NCBI GenBank assembly: GCA_030408505.1 | Contig: JAUHQI010000004.1 | Span: 310,001-374,000, forward strand | Direction of reading: 5' to 3' | Source: Candidatus Sacchlamyda saccharinae | GTDB taxonomy: Bacteria; Chlamydiota; Chlamydiia; Chlamydiales; Rhabdochlamydiaceae | DNA: 64,000 nt | In this document: in pieces, positions 26,854 through 33,854 of the stretch | Layout: every line of letters begins with the position of its first letter | Numbering within the stretch: the stretch's first letter is position 1 | Program-made: the position numbers and the translations under genes | Notes under the pieces: generated by a model | What the model saw: only the letters and a program-made list of their open reading frames with translations | What the model was told of the DNA's origin: nothing | The model's database searches: none

Positions 26854-27831
26854 ATGACTCAGTCAACATCCTCAAATTTTCAAGAACAAGCAAAAGAACT
26901 GCCTGGGCTTCTTTTTGAAAGGGACCAGGAAATGCACCACATCAAAAACAAGTGGAATGAAATGTTTCTAGAGTATCCCCTTAAATCCATAATTGATTTT
27001 TGGGTAAGTCAAATGATCGAAAAAAAGCAACTCAGCAAGGACACTATCTCTAACTACCGAAGATATCTAAAAGATCTGGAACAAAGAGAAATTTTGCCTG
27101 AAATTAGCGCTCATGGCTCCCCTTTCACCTTAGAAGAATTTAAACTGAATTGCCCCTTCATCCTCCAAACTCTTTTAAAGTACCCCGAACTTTCTCAACA
27201 GGAAAAGAGATTTCGCCTAAATGCCTTGGTTTCCTTTACAAATTTTTTAAATCAGATAACTTTTGGGGAAATCCAAAAAATCACAGTTCCCGAAGAGTTT
27301 GGACTCAAACAAACAATTCGCAGTCCTGCTCCAAAAGCTCTCACATTGAGCGAATGGCAATCCTTCTGGTCTGCTTTGGAAAAAATCTCACTCAGAGACT
27401 GTCTTATTGCAAAGACCATGTCCTTTACTGCGCGTCCTCTTCTTAAGGTGCTTGAACTAAAAGCAAGCAATCTTAATTTTGAGAAAAATGTTCAAGTGAC
27501 CTTCACTGAAGCAGACGGACGTAATTGCACAATTCAGCTCGATTCAAAGATGAAGGAAGACTTAGAAAAGTATCTTGCAAGCATTAAGGACATTCACTCA
27601 AAGGATCATCATCCCCTATTCATCACTTCTCGGGGAAATCCTATTTACCGAACTCACCTAACTCAAGTATTTAAAAGAGCCAGCTTAGAAGCGGACCTTG
27701 GATTTTTTGTAAGTGCAAAAATGATTCAATGGTCACATGTCTATGACATGCTAAGAAGGATGAATTTCAGTAAGTCGCTTATTACTGAAAAATTGAAACT
27801 AACAAACATACCTAAATATTTGGAGGCTTAG
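26854..27831 (+). CDS. Degenerate tyrosine recombinase, chlamydial-plasmid pGP7/pGP8-like
   Basis: 325 residues with tyrosine-recombinase layout: an N-terminal helical domain with IIDFWVSQMIEKKQLSKDTI and YRRYLKDLEQREIL, then LIAKTMSFTARPLLKVLELK around the position of the first catalytic Arg (Arg194). This resembles pGP7-D/pGP8-D of chlamydial plasmids from memory (W...T-x-R/N-S/Y...LIAQTM...). The catalytic HxxR box is replaced by WSHVYDMLRR and there is no nucleophilic Tyr at the end, so it is probably not a recombinase enzyme; a DNA-binding or partition role is possible. It has its own promoter and strong ribosome binding site, so it is not decaying. Confidence 0.7.
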   Translation: MTQSTSSNFQEQAKELPGLLFERDQEMHHIKNKWNEMFLEYPLKSIIDFWVSQMIEKKQLSKDTISNYRRYLKDLEQREILPEISAHGSPFTLEEFKLNCPFILQTLLKYPELSQQEKRFRLNALVSFTNFLNQITFGEIQKITVPEEFGLKQTIRSPAPKALTLSEWQSFWSALEKISLRDCLIAKTMSFTARPLLKVLELKASNLNFEKNVQVTFTEADGRNCTIQLDSKMKEDLEKYLASIKDIHSKDHHPLFITSRGNPIYRTHLTQVFKRASLEADLGFFVSAKMIQWSHVYDMLRRMNFSKSLITEKLKLTNIPKYLEA

Positions 27832-27856
27832 CAATACAAACAGGAGAAAAAGGGAT

Positions 27857-27880
27857 GCCCGTATGCGTCAACATACGGGC
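27857..27880 (+). promoter_or_regulatory. Perfect 9-bp hairpin after pGP7/8-like gene
   Basis: GCCCGTATG / CATACGGGC with a six-base loop. No T-run follows, so it is not a standard terminator; an RNA-stability or protein-binding element is possible. The remaining bases of the 27832-28016 gap also contain the palindrome TGATCGATCA at 27966-27975. Confidence 0.55.
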
Positions 27881-28016
27881 AAAATGGAAACAGTTAATCG
27901 TTGCTCTTTCCACTCTTAAGTATCCAAAACCGACCCTTTAGAGTCAACACAATGTGTATTGATTTTGATCGATCACGGTGTTCTTTTTGCTAAGTCTCCT
28001 CAACCGAGGATACGAT

Positions 28017-28250
28017 ATGACAGAAAATATTGATCACAAAAGTGCAAATGGAGATATCCCAACCCTACTTTCTATTAGAGATTTCTCTAAAAAGCACCCA
28101 TTTATGAGCGAAAACTCCCTTCGCTGGCTGCTTTTTAGAGAACCAGAGGGACTAGAGGAATGTCTTGTAAGACTTTCAAGAAGAATTTTTATTAAAGAGC
28201 GTGAATTCTTCGATTTCCTTTCTTCGCAAAACAAAGGGAATAGGAAATGA
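28017..28250 (+). CDS. Small winged-helix/excisionase-like DNA-binding protein
   Basis: 77 residues from ATG 28017, preceded by GAGGA; a longer frame to 27978 has no support. Pattern LLSIRDFSKKHPFMSENSLRW followed by LVRLSRRIFIKEREFFDFL is that of MerR/excisionase-type helix-turn-helix proteins that bind att sites or start a replication operon. It overlaps the next frame by the ATGA at 28247, although the helicase probably starts further down. Likely acts in excision or as replication operon regulator. Confidence 0.6.
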   Translation: MTENIDHKSANGDIPTLLSIRDFSKKHPFMSENSLRWLLFREPEGLEECLVRLSRRIFIKEREFFDFLSSQNKGNRK

Positions 28251-28263
28251 ACTCAATAGAAAA

Positions 28264-28285
28264 GAGCCTGGGGGCAACCAGGCTC
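28264..28285 (+). promoter_or_regulatory. Hairpin in the leader of the helicase gene
   Basis: GAGCCTGG / CCAGGCTC perfect 8-bp stem with a six-base loop, 30 bases before the preferred start at 28316. Its position supports the later start and suggests control of translation or mRNA processing. Confidence 0.5.
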
Positions 28286-28315
28286 ACACAACCCCCATAT
28301 TACCAGGAGGCTTCC

Positions 28316-29764
28316 ATGAATCGAATTGTATCAGAAAAGACAATTTCTCAACACCCCCAAAGTGCTGAAGAAAAATCAAAGGCTAGAGCCGATGAGCTTC
28401 GGCGACTAGCTGAAAGCTCTTTGAAATCTAAAGAGAATGAAGATCCCTTTCTTAACCAGGAACAAATTTCGCTAAAAAATGCGATCGTTGAAGAACTCAA
28501 TCAAACTCTTGCTGTTGTGCATACCTCGAGTACCTACATCCTTATCGAAAAAGATGAGATAGAATTTGTATTGGATTCAAAAACCTCCCTTTTGACTTTA
28601 TATGAAAATCAACCCGTGTTGGAGCTTGCTGGAGAAAATAAAAAGCCCCCTACTAAAGCTCAAATTTGGCTGCGCAGTCCTAATAGGCGTAGCTATGACA
28701 AAATCGTCTTCAATCCCAAAATCGAGGGACATTATAGAAAGAATTACAACATTTGGAAGGGATTTGCCCTTGAGCCGAAAAAAGGAGACTGTTCTCTTTA
28801 TTGGGCCCATGTACGCGATATCATCTGCTGCGGTAAGGAATCCCATTATGTCTATACACGAAAGTGGCTCTCGCGACTTATTCAAGCTCCTTGGCTGATT
28901 GACACTTCTATTGTACTTAGGGGCAAACAGGGAACTGGGAAAGGGACATTTGTCGATCCCATCGGTAAGCTATTTGGGCCTCATTTTGCTCCCCTAGCAT
29001 CGCTTGATAAAATTTTGGGTAGATTCAATTCGCATCTTAAAAATGCTATCTTAATATATGCCGACGAAGCGATTTGGGGTGGCAACAAAAAAGAAGTAGG
29101 CCTTCTTAAAGCCCTAATCACAGAAAAAAAGCTATTTATCGAGGGTAAAGGAAAAGACGGCTATTGGATTGACAACTTCAAGCACTTAATAGTTAGCAGC
29201 AATGAAAATTGGGCAGTCCATTTAGATCCAGACGATCGTCGCTTTTTTGTTCTCGATGTTGCAGATGATCGAAAAGAAGACCTCCCCTATTTCAATAAAA
29301 TCCATGAGCAGCTTGAAAATGGGGGTTATGAAGCCCTGATGTATGATCTTCTAAATGAGGATCTGACAGATTTCGATCCAAGAATCATGCCTGAAAACTT
29401 TTCAGGCTTTGATATGAAGCTTGAAGGAGCACCAAATGTTGATCGATTTATCTATACCTCTCTCAAGGAGGGATGCTGGGATCATGCTAATGCTTCTCCT
29501 TCAGATTCACTCAAAGATCTTATTATTGACCATTTTTATGAATGCTACAAAAACTGGTGTGAATATGAACACCTGAAAATCATGCACAAAGAAGAAGTCG
29601 GAAAAAGGCTACGAGCGATTATTCCAAAGGTAACTTCCAAAAGATCTCCAAGAGAAGAGGATCGCCAACGTCGGTCTAAATACATCTTTCCTAATTTAGA
29701 AACGTGTCAATCCTCCTTTGAAAATTTCTACAAACAGTCCCCATCAATTTGGGAGTGGTCATAG
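28316..29764 (+). CDS. SF3-type helicase (primase-helicase, DUF5906-like)
   Basis: 482 residues from ATG 28316, chosen because AGGAGG sits five bases upstream; an in-frame ATG at 28247 would add 23 residues across the hairpin. Walker A GKQGTGKGT (about 203-211), Walker B ILIYADEAIW (Asp250-Glu251), sensor region LIVSSNENWAVHLDPDDRRF. This is the arrangement of phage/plasmid SF3 replicative helicases of the P4-alpha and NrS-1 type. The N-terminal ~180 residues are unassigned. Works with the primase at 29904 to replicate the excised element. Confidence 0.85.
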   Translation: MNRIVSEKTISQHPQSAEEKSKARADELRRLAESSLKSKENEDPFLNQEQISLKNAIVEELNQTLAVVHTSSTYILIEKDEIEFVLDSKTSLLTLYENQPVLELAGENKKPPTKAQIWLRSPNRRSYDKIVFNPKIEGHYRKNYNIWKGFALEPKKGDCSLYWAHVRDIICCGKESHYVYTRKWLSRLIQAPWLIDTSIVLRGKQGTGKGTFVDPIGKLFGPHFAPLASLDKILGRFNSHLKNAILIYADEAIWGGNKKEVGLLKALITEKKLFIEGKGKDGYWIDNFKHLIVSSNENWAVHLDPDDRRFFVLDVADDRKEDLPYFNKIHEQLENGGYEALMYDLLNEDLTDFDPRIMPENFSGFDMKLEGAPNVDRFIYTSLKEGCWDHANASPSDSLKDLIIDHFYECYKNWCEYEHLKIMHKEEVGKRLRAIIPKVTSKRSPREEDRQRRSKYIFPNLETCQSSFENFYKQSPSIWEWS

Positions 29765-29765
29765 T

Positions 29766-29883
29766 GGTCAGGGTTGTCATGGTAAAAACTCAACTTCCTA
29801 ACGAAAGTCATTTCATCATGCTGAGAAGGTTGAAAAAATGCCTCAATTTTAAATTTTACACTGACCACCATGACACCTCTGAC
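29766..29883 (+). repeat. Imperfect inverted repeat between helicase and primase, possible origin
   Basis: GGTCAGGGTTGTCATGGT (29766-29783) reappears inverted in CTGACCACCATGACACCTCTGAC (29861-29883). The minus-strand reading GTCAGAGGTGTCATGGTGGTCAG contains related direct units GTCATGGT and GGTCAG. Such short repeats between replication genes are a common place for a replication origin. The gap holds no gene. Confidence 0.45.
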
Positions 29884-29903
29884 AAAATAAAATTGGTGAA
29901 ATA

Positions 29904-30899
29904 ATGAATTTGCTCAATTTAGCTGAAGAGTTGGGATTAGAACCAAAAAAACACTCAGCCTCGCAAGGGGGAGAGTACCACTGTCCATGCCCCGATTGTG
30001 GAGGTAATGATCGTTTCATGTTTTGGTTAGGAAAAAATCGCTATTGGTGCCGTCAATGCGATGCAAAAGGCGATGCAATACAATTTTGCAGAGATTTTCA
30101 AGGACTCTCATTTTTTGAAGCACGCAATAAAGTTCATCGCGAACCCCATCAATTTAACCCTAAACTAAAGAAGACTCCTTCAACCAAGCTGTCTGATAGT
30201 TCTTCTGAAATCTGGCAGTCTAAAGCCAAGCATTTTTCAGCAACTTCTCATCAACGCCTTCTCATAGATCCTAATGCCATTGAGCTTATCCAAAAGAGAG
30301 GATTGTCCCTTGACACTATCAAAACCTGTCAGCTTGGTTGGAATCCCATAAAAAGCTTTCAACGACGTGGAGAATGGGGACTTGAAGAAAGGGAGAAGCA
30401 AAAATGGATTTGCTTACCAGTTGGCATTGTAATCCCCTCTTTTGATGCTGACATGATCCAGAAAGTCAAAATTCGAAAATCCCAATGGAAAGAGGGTGAT
30501 TTATATGGAAAGTATTACGAAATTCCTGGCACGACGAATGTGCTTCCCATTTTTGCATGCGGGTCCTCTGAAATTGTAATCATTGTAGAGTCAGAATTTG
30601 ATGCCATGCTAATCATGCAGGAAGCCAAAGACTTGTGTTCCTGCTTAGCCCTTGGTGGAGCACAAAAAAGGCCTGATCTTTCTATACAATCATGGTTAAA
30701 AAATAAACGCCTCATATTGTTTGCCCTAGACTTTGATGAAGCAGGAAAAAAGGAATATATCTACTGGGAAAAATACTATCCAAATCTGCGACCTTGGCCC
30801 GCCCCTGAAGAAAAAAGCCCAGGAGACTATCATGTAAATGGAGGGTCCATTAAAGAATGGATTCAAATTGGCATAAAAACCTATCTAAATAAACAATAA
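29904..30899 (+). CDS. DNA primase, zinc-finger plus Toprim (phage/P4 type)
   Basis: 331 residues. N-terminal zinc ribbon with Cys27/Cys29, Cys32, Cys49 and Cys52 (YHCPCPDCGG and YWCRQC), then GDAIQFCRDFQGLSFFEA as in CHC2/DnaG-type fingers. The Toprim fold is seen in IIVESEFDAMLI (Glu around 230) and FALDFDEAGKK (Asp around 277-279). It would make RNA primers for the element. No helicase domain of its own; the neighbouring SF3 protein supplies it. Confidence 0.85.
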   Translation: MNLLNLAEELGLEPKKHSASQGGEYHCPCPDCGGNDRFMFWLGKNRYWCRQCDAKGDAIQFCRDFQGLSFFEARNKVHREPHQFNPKLKKTPSTKLSDSSSEIWQSKAKHFSATSHQRLLIDPNAIELIQKRGLSLDTIKTCQLGWNPIKSFQRRGEWGLEEREKQKWICLPVGIVIPSFDADMIQKVKIRKSQWKEGDLYGKYYEIPGTTNVLPIFACGSSEIVIIVESEFDAMLIMQEAKDLCSCLALGGAQKRPDLSIQSWLKNKRLILFALDFDEAGKKEYIYWEKYYPNLRPWPAPEEKSPGDYHVNGGSIKEWIQIGIKTYLNKQ

Positions 30900-30906
30900 G
30901 GAAATC

Positions 30907-31527
30907 ATGAATCAATTAAATGAAAACAATTATCCTGAGATCAAAAAAACTGAAGAGGAACCATCAAATTTCATTGAGTGGAAATTTCAGCTGAATGAAA
31001 AATCCGGTGAGTTGGAATTTGAATCTGCCGAATTATCCGATGGTAGCACACTCAACGAAGAAAATTTCAAAAAGGCGATCAAAAAAGCTTCTGGGACCTC
31101 TGATCCAATAATCGGAGAGCGTATCCTAAAAAAAGTAGCACGGGGACTTTCATCTGATGGTTTTGATCAACGATTAAACGAAGCTTCCGCCCTGCTCCCC
31201 TCTCTAAATCCAAAAAATGCAACAGAAGCACTTCTTCTTGGTCAATTTCTAGCTCTTCAAGATTCGGGAATGAAGTGCCTTCGCCAAGCAAATTCTCAAG
31301 ATATGTTCTATCACATTGAGAAATTATTCACCTTGGCCACCAAGCTATTTAATACTGCCAATCAAACAATGCAATCTCTCGCTAAATATCGATCAGGAGG
31401 CCAGCAGACGGTTCAGGTCCTACATGTTCACAATGAAGGACAGGCGGTTGTTGCACAAAATCTCTCTCAATCTAGCAAGGGGGGTAGTAAGAAAAAAAAT
31501 TCGAATGAACCCCATGGATCATTGTGA
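30907..31527 (+). CDS. Phage-type hypothetical protein
   Basis: 206 residues, starting 8 bases after the primase stop with AAGGAAATC as ribosome binding site. Central helical region (AILLPSLN-like ASALLPSLNPKNATEALLLG, FYHIEKLFTLATKLFNTANQ), then TVQVLHVHNEGQAVVAQNL and a basic Ser/Lys tail. The V-x-V-x-x-V-H-x-x-x-G-G/Q-A-V phrase is familiar from phage and island proteins that sit before an HGG-motif gene, as here. Function unknown. Confidence 0.65.
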   Translation: MNQLNENNYPEIKKTEEEPSNFIEWKFQLNEKSGELEFESAELSDGSTLNEENFKKAIKKASGTSDPIIGERILKKVARGLSSDGFDQRLNEASALLPSLNPKNATEALLLGQFLALQDSGMKCLRQANSQDMFYHIEKLFTLATKLFNTANQTMQSLAKYRSGGQQTVQVLHVHNEGQAVVAQNLSQSSKGGSKKKNSNEPHGSL

Positions 31528-31775
31528 GTCAATGCACCGGAAAAAGTAAGAGGTCAGGCAAGCGCTGTCTGAAATGGGCTATCCGAGGAAAGAAGACCTG
31601 TCGAATGCATGGAGGTAAATCCAAAGGGCCAAAGACAAAGATTGGCAGAGAAAAATCACGCGCAGCAGTACTGAAACATGGTAGGTATACTCAGGAAGCA
31701 TTTGAACAAAATCGAAGATGCAGAGACCTCATCCATAAAAGTAAGAATTTGATCCAATCTCTTGGTCTTGAGTAA
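31524..31775 (+). CDS. HGGxS-motif phage-type small protein
   Basis: 83 residues from GTG 31524 overlapping the previous stop (GTGA). Highly basic, with CTGKSKRSGKRC and CRMHGGKSKG: a Cys/His zinc-type knuckle (C-x-x-K..G-x-R-C...C-x-x-H-G-G) typical of the HGGxSTG family found in phages and islands, usually next to terminase-like or replication genes. No terminase follows here. DNA binding is likely, role unknown. Confidence 0.7.
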   Translation: MSQCTGKSKRSGKRCLKWAIRGKKTCRMHGGKSKGPKTKIGREKSRAAVLKHGRYTQEAFEQNRRCRDLIHKSKNLIQSLGLE

Positions 31776-31796
31776 AAATATTGAAGATGTAGAGAG

Positions 31797-31997
31797 TTAT
31801 TGAAACTCCTCTGGGAAAAGCATCTCCTCTTTAGAAACCTTCCCTTGAGTGACCTCTTCAATCTTTTTAGCAAGTTTAATGCTTGCGTTTCTTTTTCTTG
31901 ATAATATTTGTTGAAGATGACTTCTAGAAACCCCCAGCAATTTTGCAAAATCAGTTCTAGAAATTTTATTTCTCCATAAATATTCATCTAAGCTCAT
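31797..31997 (-). CDS. Cro/CI-type helix-turn-helix regulator
   Basis: 66 residues from ATG 31997; a GTG at 32009 would add four residues. GGAAAG lies upstream of the ATG. Helix-turn-helix: ISRTDFAKLLGVSRSHLQQI followed by LSRKRNASIKLAKKIEEVTQ, as in XRE/YdaS-type repressors. Divergent from the bet-exo operon over a 148-base region with three palindromes, so it likely represses recombination genes and itself. Confidence 0.75.
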   Translation of the reverse strand: MSLDEYLWRNKISRTDFAKLLGVSRSHLQQILSRKRNASIKLAKKIEEVTQGKVSKEEMLFPEEFQ

Positions 31998-32145
31998 CAG
32001 ACTTTCCACCCTGTTTACAATAAAGATACAAAAATATCTTGATTGTGATCAAGTGTCAACTTTTATGATTGCACAAATTGTGTACATATGTTAACATATT
32101 GACATCTATTTTCACGAACTATATTGAAACAAAGGAGATATTCAA
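31998..32145. promoter_or_regulatory. Divergent control region of the regulator and bet-exo
   Basis: Contains CTTGAT-tgtg-ATCAAG (32038-32053), CACAA-A-TTGTG (32072-32082), and the perfect 14-bp palindrome ATATGTTAACATAT (32086-32099) that touches a TTGACA -35 box (32099-32104). A TATTGA -10 candidate lies 17 bases further, followed by AAAGGAG before bet. Arrangement suits a repressor operator blocking the bet promoter. Confidence 0.55.
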
Positions 32146-32910
32146 ATGGCAGTACAACTTAACCCACCTCCACATGCTTCGGAATCATTTTCCATTGATT
32201 CAAGCAAGTTAGACCTCATCAAAAGAACGATCTGCAAAGGAGCTACGGATGACGAGCTTCAGCTATTCATACATGCCTGCAAAAAGACAGGTCTCGATCC
32301 CTTCATGCGCCAAATATTCGCAGTGAAAAGATGGGATGCTTCTGCAAAAAGAGAAGTGATGACCATCCAAACTGGCATTGACGGTTATCGATTAATCGCA
32401 GACCGAACAGGAAAATATGCACCGGGGCGTGATACTGAGTTTGGATATGATACAGAGGGACGCCTTCAATGGGCAAAAGCTTACATCAAAAAAATGACTC
32501 CAGATGGACAATGGCATGAAATTAGTGCCATCGCTTTTTGGGGTGAATATGTACAAACGACTAGGGACGGGAAGCCCACTGTATTCTGGCAGAAGAAAGG
32601 ACATATTATGCTGAGTAAGTGTGCAGAAGCTCTCGCCCTTCGCAAAACCTTTCCAGCAGAGCTTTCTGGCATTTACACCAAAGAAGAGATGTCTCAAGAG
32701 ATGTGCTCTACTCCGGAAGAGCCAATTGCAACCATCAGCGTTGATGAAGCTTCTCAATTGCAAGAGATGATCAATGGAGATGCGGAGTTTGAGAACAAGC
32801 TGCTCACAAGGCTTAAAAGCGCCTTTGGATGCAATGCTCTTATCGAGCTTCCAAAGGATCAATTCGAAAATGTCAAAAAAGTTATCCGCCAACATCAGGA
32901 GGCAAAATGA
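32146..32910 (+). CDS. bet: Phage recombination protein Bet (single-strand annealing)
   Basis: 254 residues. RecT/Redbeta-family signature across residues 25-185: GATDDELQLFIHACKKTGLD, PFMRQIFAVKRWD, TIQTGIDGYRLIADRTGKYA, AKAYIKKM and KCAEALALRKTFPAELSG. Bet anneals complementary single strands exposed by its exonuclease partner, which follows directly (ATGA overlap at 32907). AAAGGAGAT before the start. In an intracellular bacterium this may allow the island to recombine with other incoming DNA. Confidence 0.93.
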   Translation: MAVQLNPPPHASESFSIDSSKLDLIKRTICKGATDDELQLFIHACKKTGLDPFMRQIFAVKRWDASAKREVMTIQTGIDGYRLIADRTGKYAPGRDTEFGYDTEGRLQWAKAYIKKMTPDGQWHEISAIAFWGEYVQTTRDGKPTVFWQKKGHIMLSKCAEALALRKTFPAELSGIYTKEEMSQEMCSTPEEPIATISVDEASQLQEMINGDAEFENKLLTRLKSAFGCNALIELPKDQFENVKKVIRQHQEAK

Positions 32911-33740
32911 TCGCACTCGAGCAAAATACAGAAGAATGGTTAGAGTTTCGCAAAACAAAAATTGGATCAAGCGATGCTCCGATTATCATGGGAGAATCTC
33001 CCTGGAAAACTCCACAACAACTGTGGGAAGAAAAGATGGGACTCAGAGAGTCCTCCTATGAGAGTGCAGCTATGCATCGTGGAAAACAACTCGAACCTGC
33101 AGCTAGGAAAGCCTTTGAGAAGGAGACCGGGCTCGTTGTATGGCCTAATGTTCTCATCCATCCCGAGCATGAATTCATCATTGCCAGCTTAGATGGGATC
33201 ACCATGGATGGAAAAGCGGCTGTAGAAATCAAATGCCCTGGAGAAAAAACGCATCAGATGGCTCTAAGCGGTGAGATTCCAAAACACTATCAGATTCAGA
33301 TGCAACACCAACTTGCTGTCACAGGACTACAAGAGATGTTCTACTACAGTTATGACGGCCAGCGAGGGGTGACCCTTAAAGTGCAAAGGGATAATGCACT
33401 CATCAAAGCCCTCCTCGAAAAAGAACAAGAATTCTTCCGCTATATGAAAGAATCCACTCCACCAGAAACACAGCGCTCTGACCTCCCATGGCTAAAGCGA
33501 GCAGAGCAATGGAAAGCAATCCAGCTCCAAAAAAAGACTCTAAAAGAGCAGGAGGAGAACTGCCGGGCTGCGTTGATAGATCTTACTGAAAATGGGACTT
33601 CACAAGGGGGTGGAGTGCGATTGACTCAATACTCTCGGAAAGGGAGGATCGCTTATGAGAAAATACCTATCCTACAAGAGATAGATCTTGAGCCCTATCG
33701 GCAGGCAACAATTCAGGCGTGGAAAATCACGGTAGAATAG
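32907..33740 (+). CDS. YqaJ/lambda-type exonuclease
   Basis: 277 residues from ATG 32907 (AGGAGG upstream, ATGA overlap with bet); a longer frame starting inside bet is not supported. Catalytic PD-(D/E)xK residues: Glu in HRGKQLEPAARKAFEKE, Asp in FIIASLDGIT, and E-x-K in AAVEIKCPGE. KIGSSDAPIIMGESPWKTP is the family's start. It would chew 5' ends of double-stranded DNA to load Bet. Partner of the annealing protein just upstream, making a Red-type module. Confidence 0.92.
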   Translation: MIALEQNTEEWLEFRKTKIGSSDAPIIMGESPWKTPQQLWEEKMGLRESSYESAAMHRGKQLEPAARKAFEKETGLVVWPNVLIHPEHEFIIASLDGITMDGKAAVEIKCPGEKTHQMALSGEIPKHYQIQMQHQLAVTGLQEMFYYSYDGQRGVTLKVQRDNALIKALLEKEQEFFRYMKESTPPETQRSDLPWLKRAEQWKAIQLQKKTLKEQEENCRAALIDLTENGTSQGGGVRLTQYSRKGRIAYEKIPILQEIDLEPYRQATIQAWKITVE

Positions 33741-33742
33741 CT

Positions 33743-33790
33743 CTGTTAAAGCACAGATTTGAGAGAGCATTCAATAATCTGAATTAACAG
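33743..33790 (+). promoter_or_regulatory. Nested inverted repeat before copB
   Basis: Outer CTGTTAA/TTAACAG and inner CAGATT/AATCTG, forming a stem of 13 pairs with small bulges around a 17-base loop. It lies right after the exonuclease stop and 65 bases before copB. No T-run follows, so it may be a transcriptional or translational control element. Confidence 0.45.
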
Positions 33791-33854
33791 GGGTAGCAAG
33801 ATGACCTAGGAAATAAAAGATTTATTGATTACCTTGGGAGAAGGAGGAATGTTG

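Noticed and set aside
29767-29883. Repeats between helicase and primase as a transcription terminator
   Set aside because: The arms are 80 bases apart and no T-run follows either; an origin or binding site is more likely.
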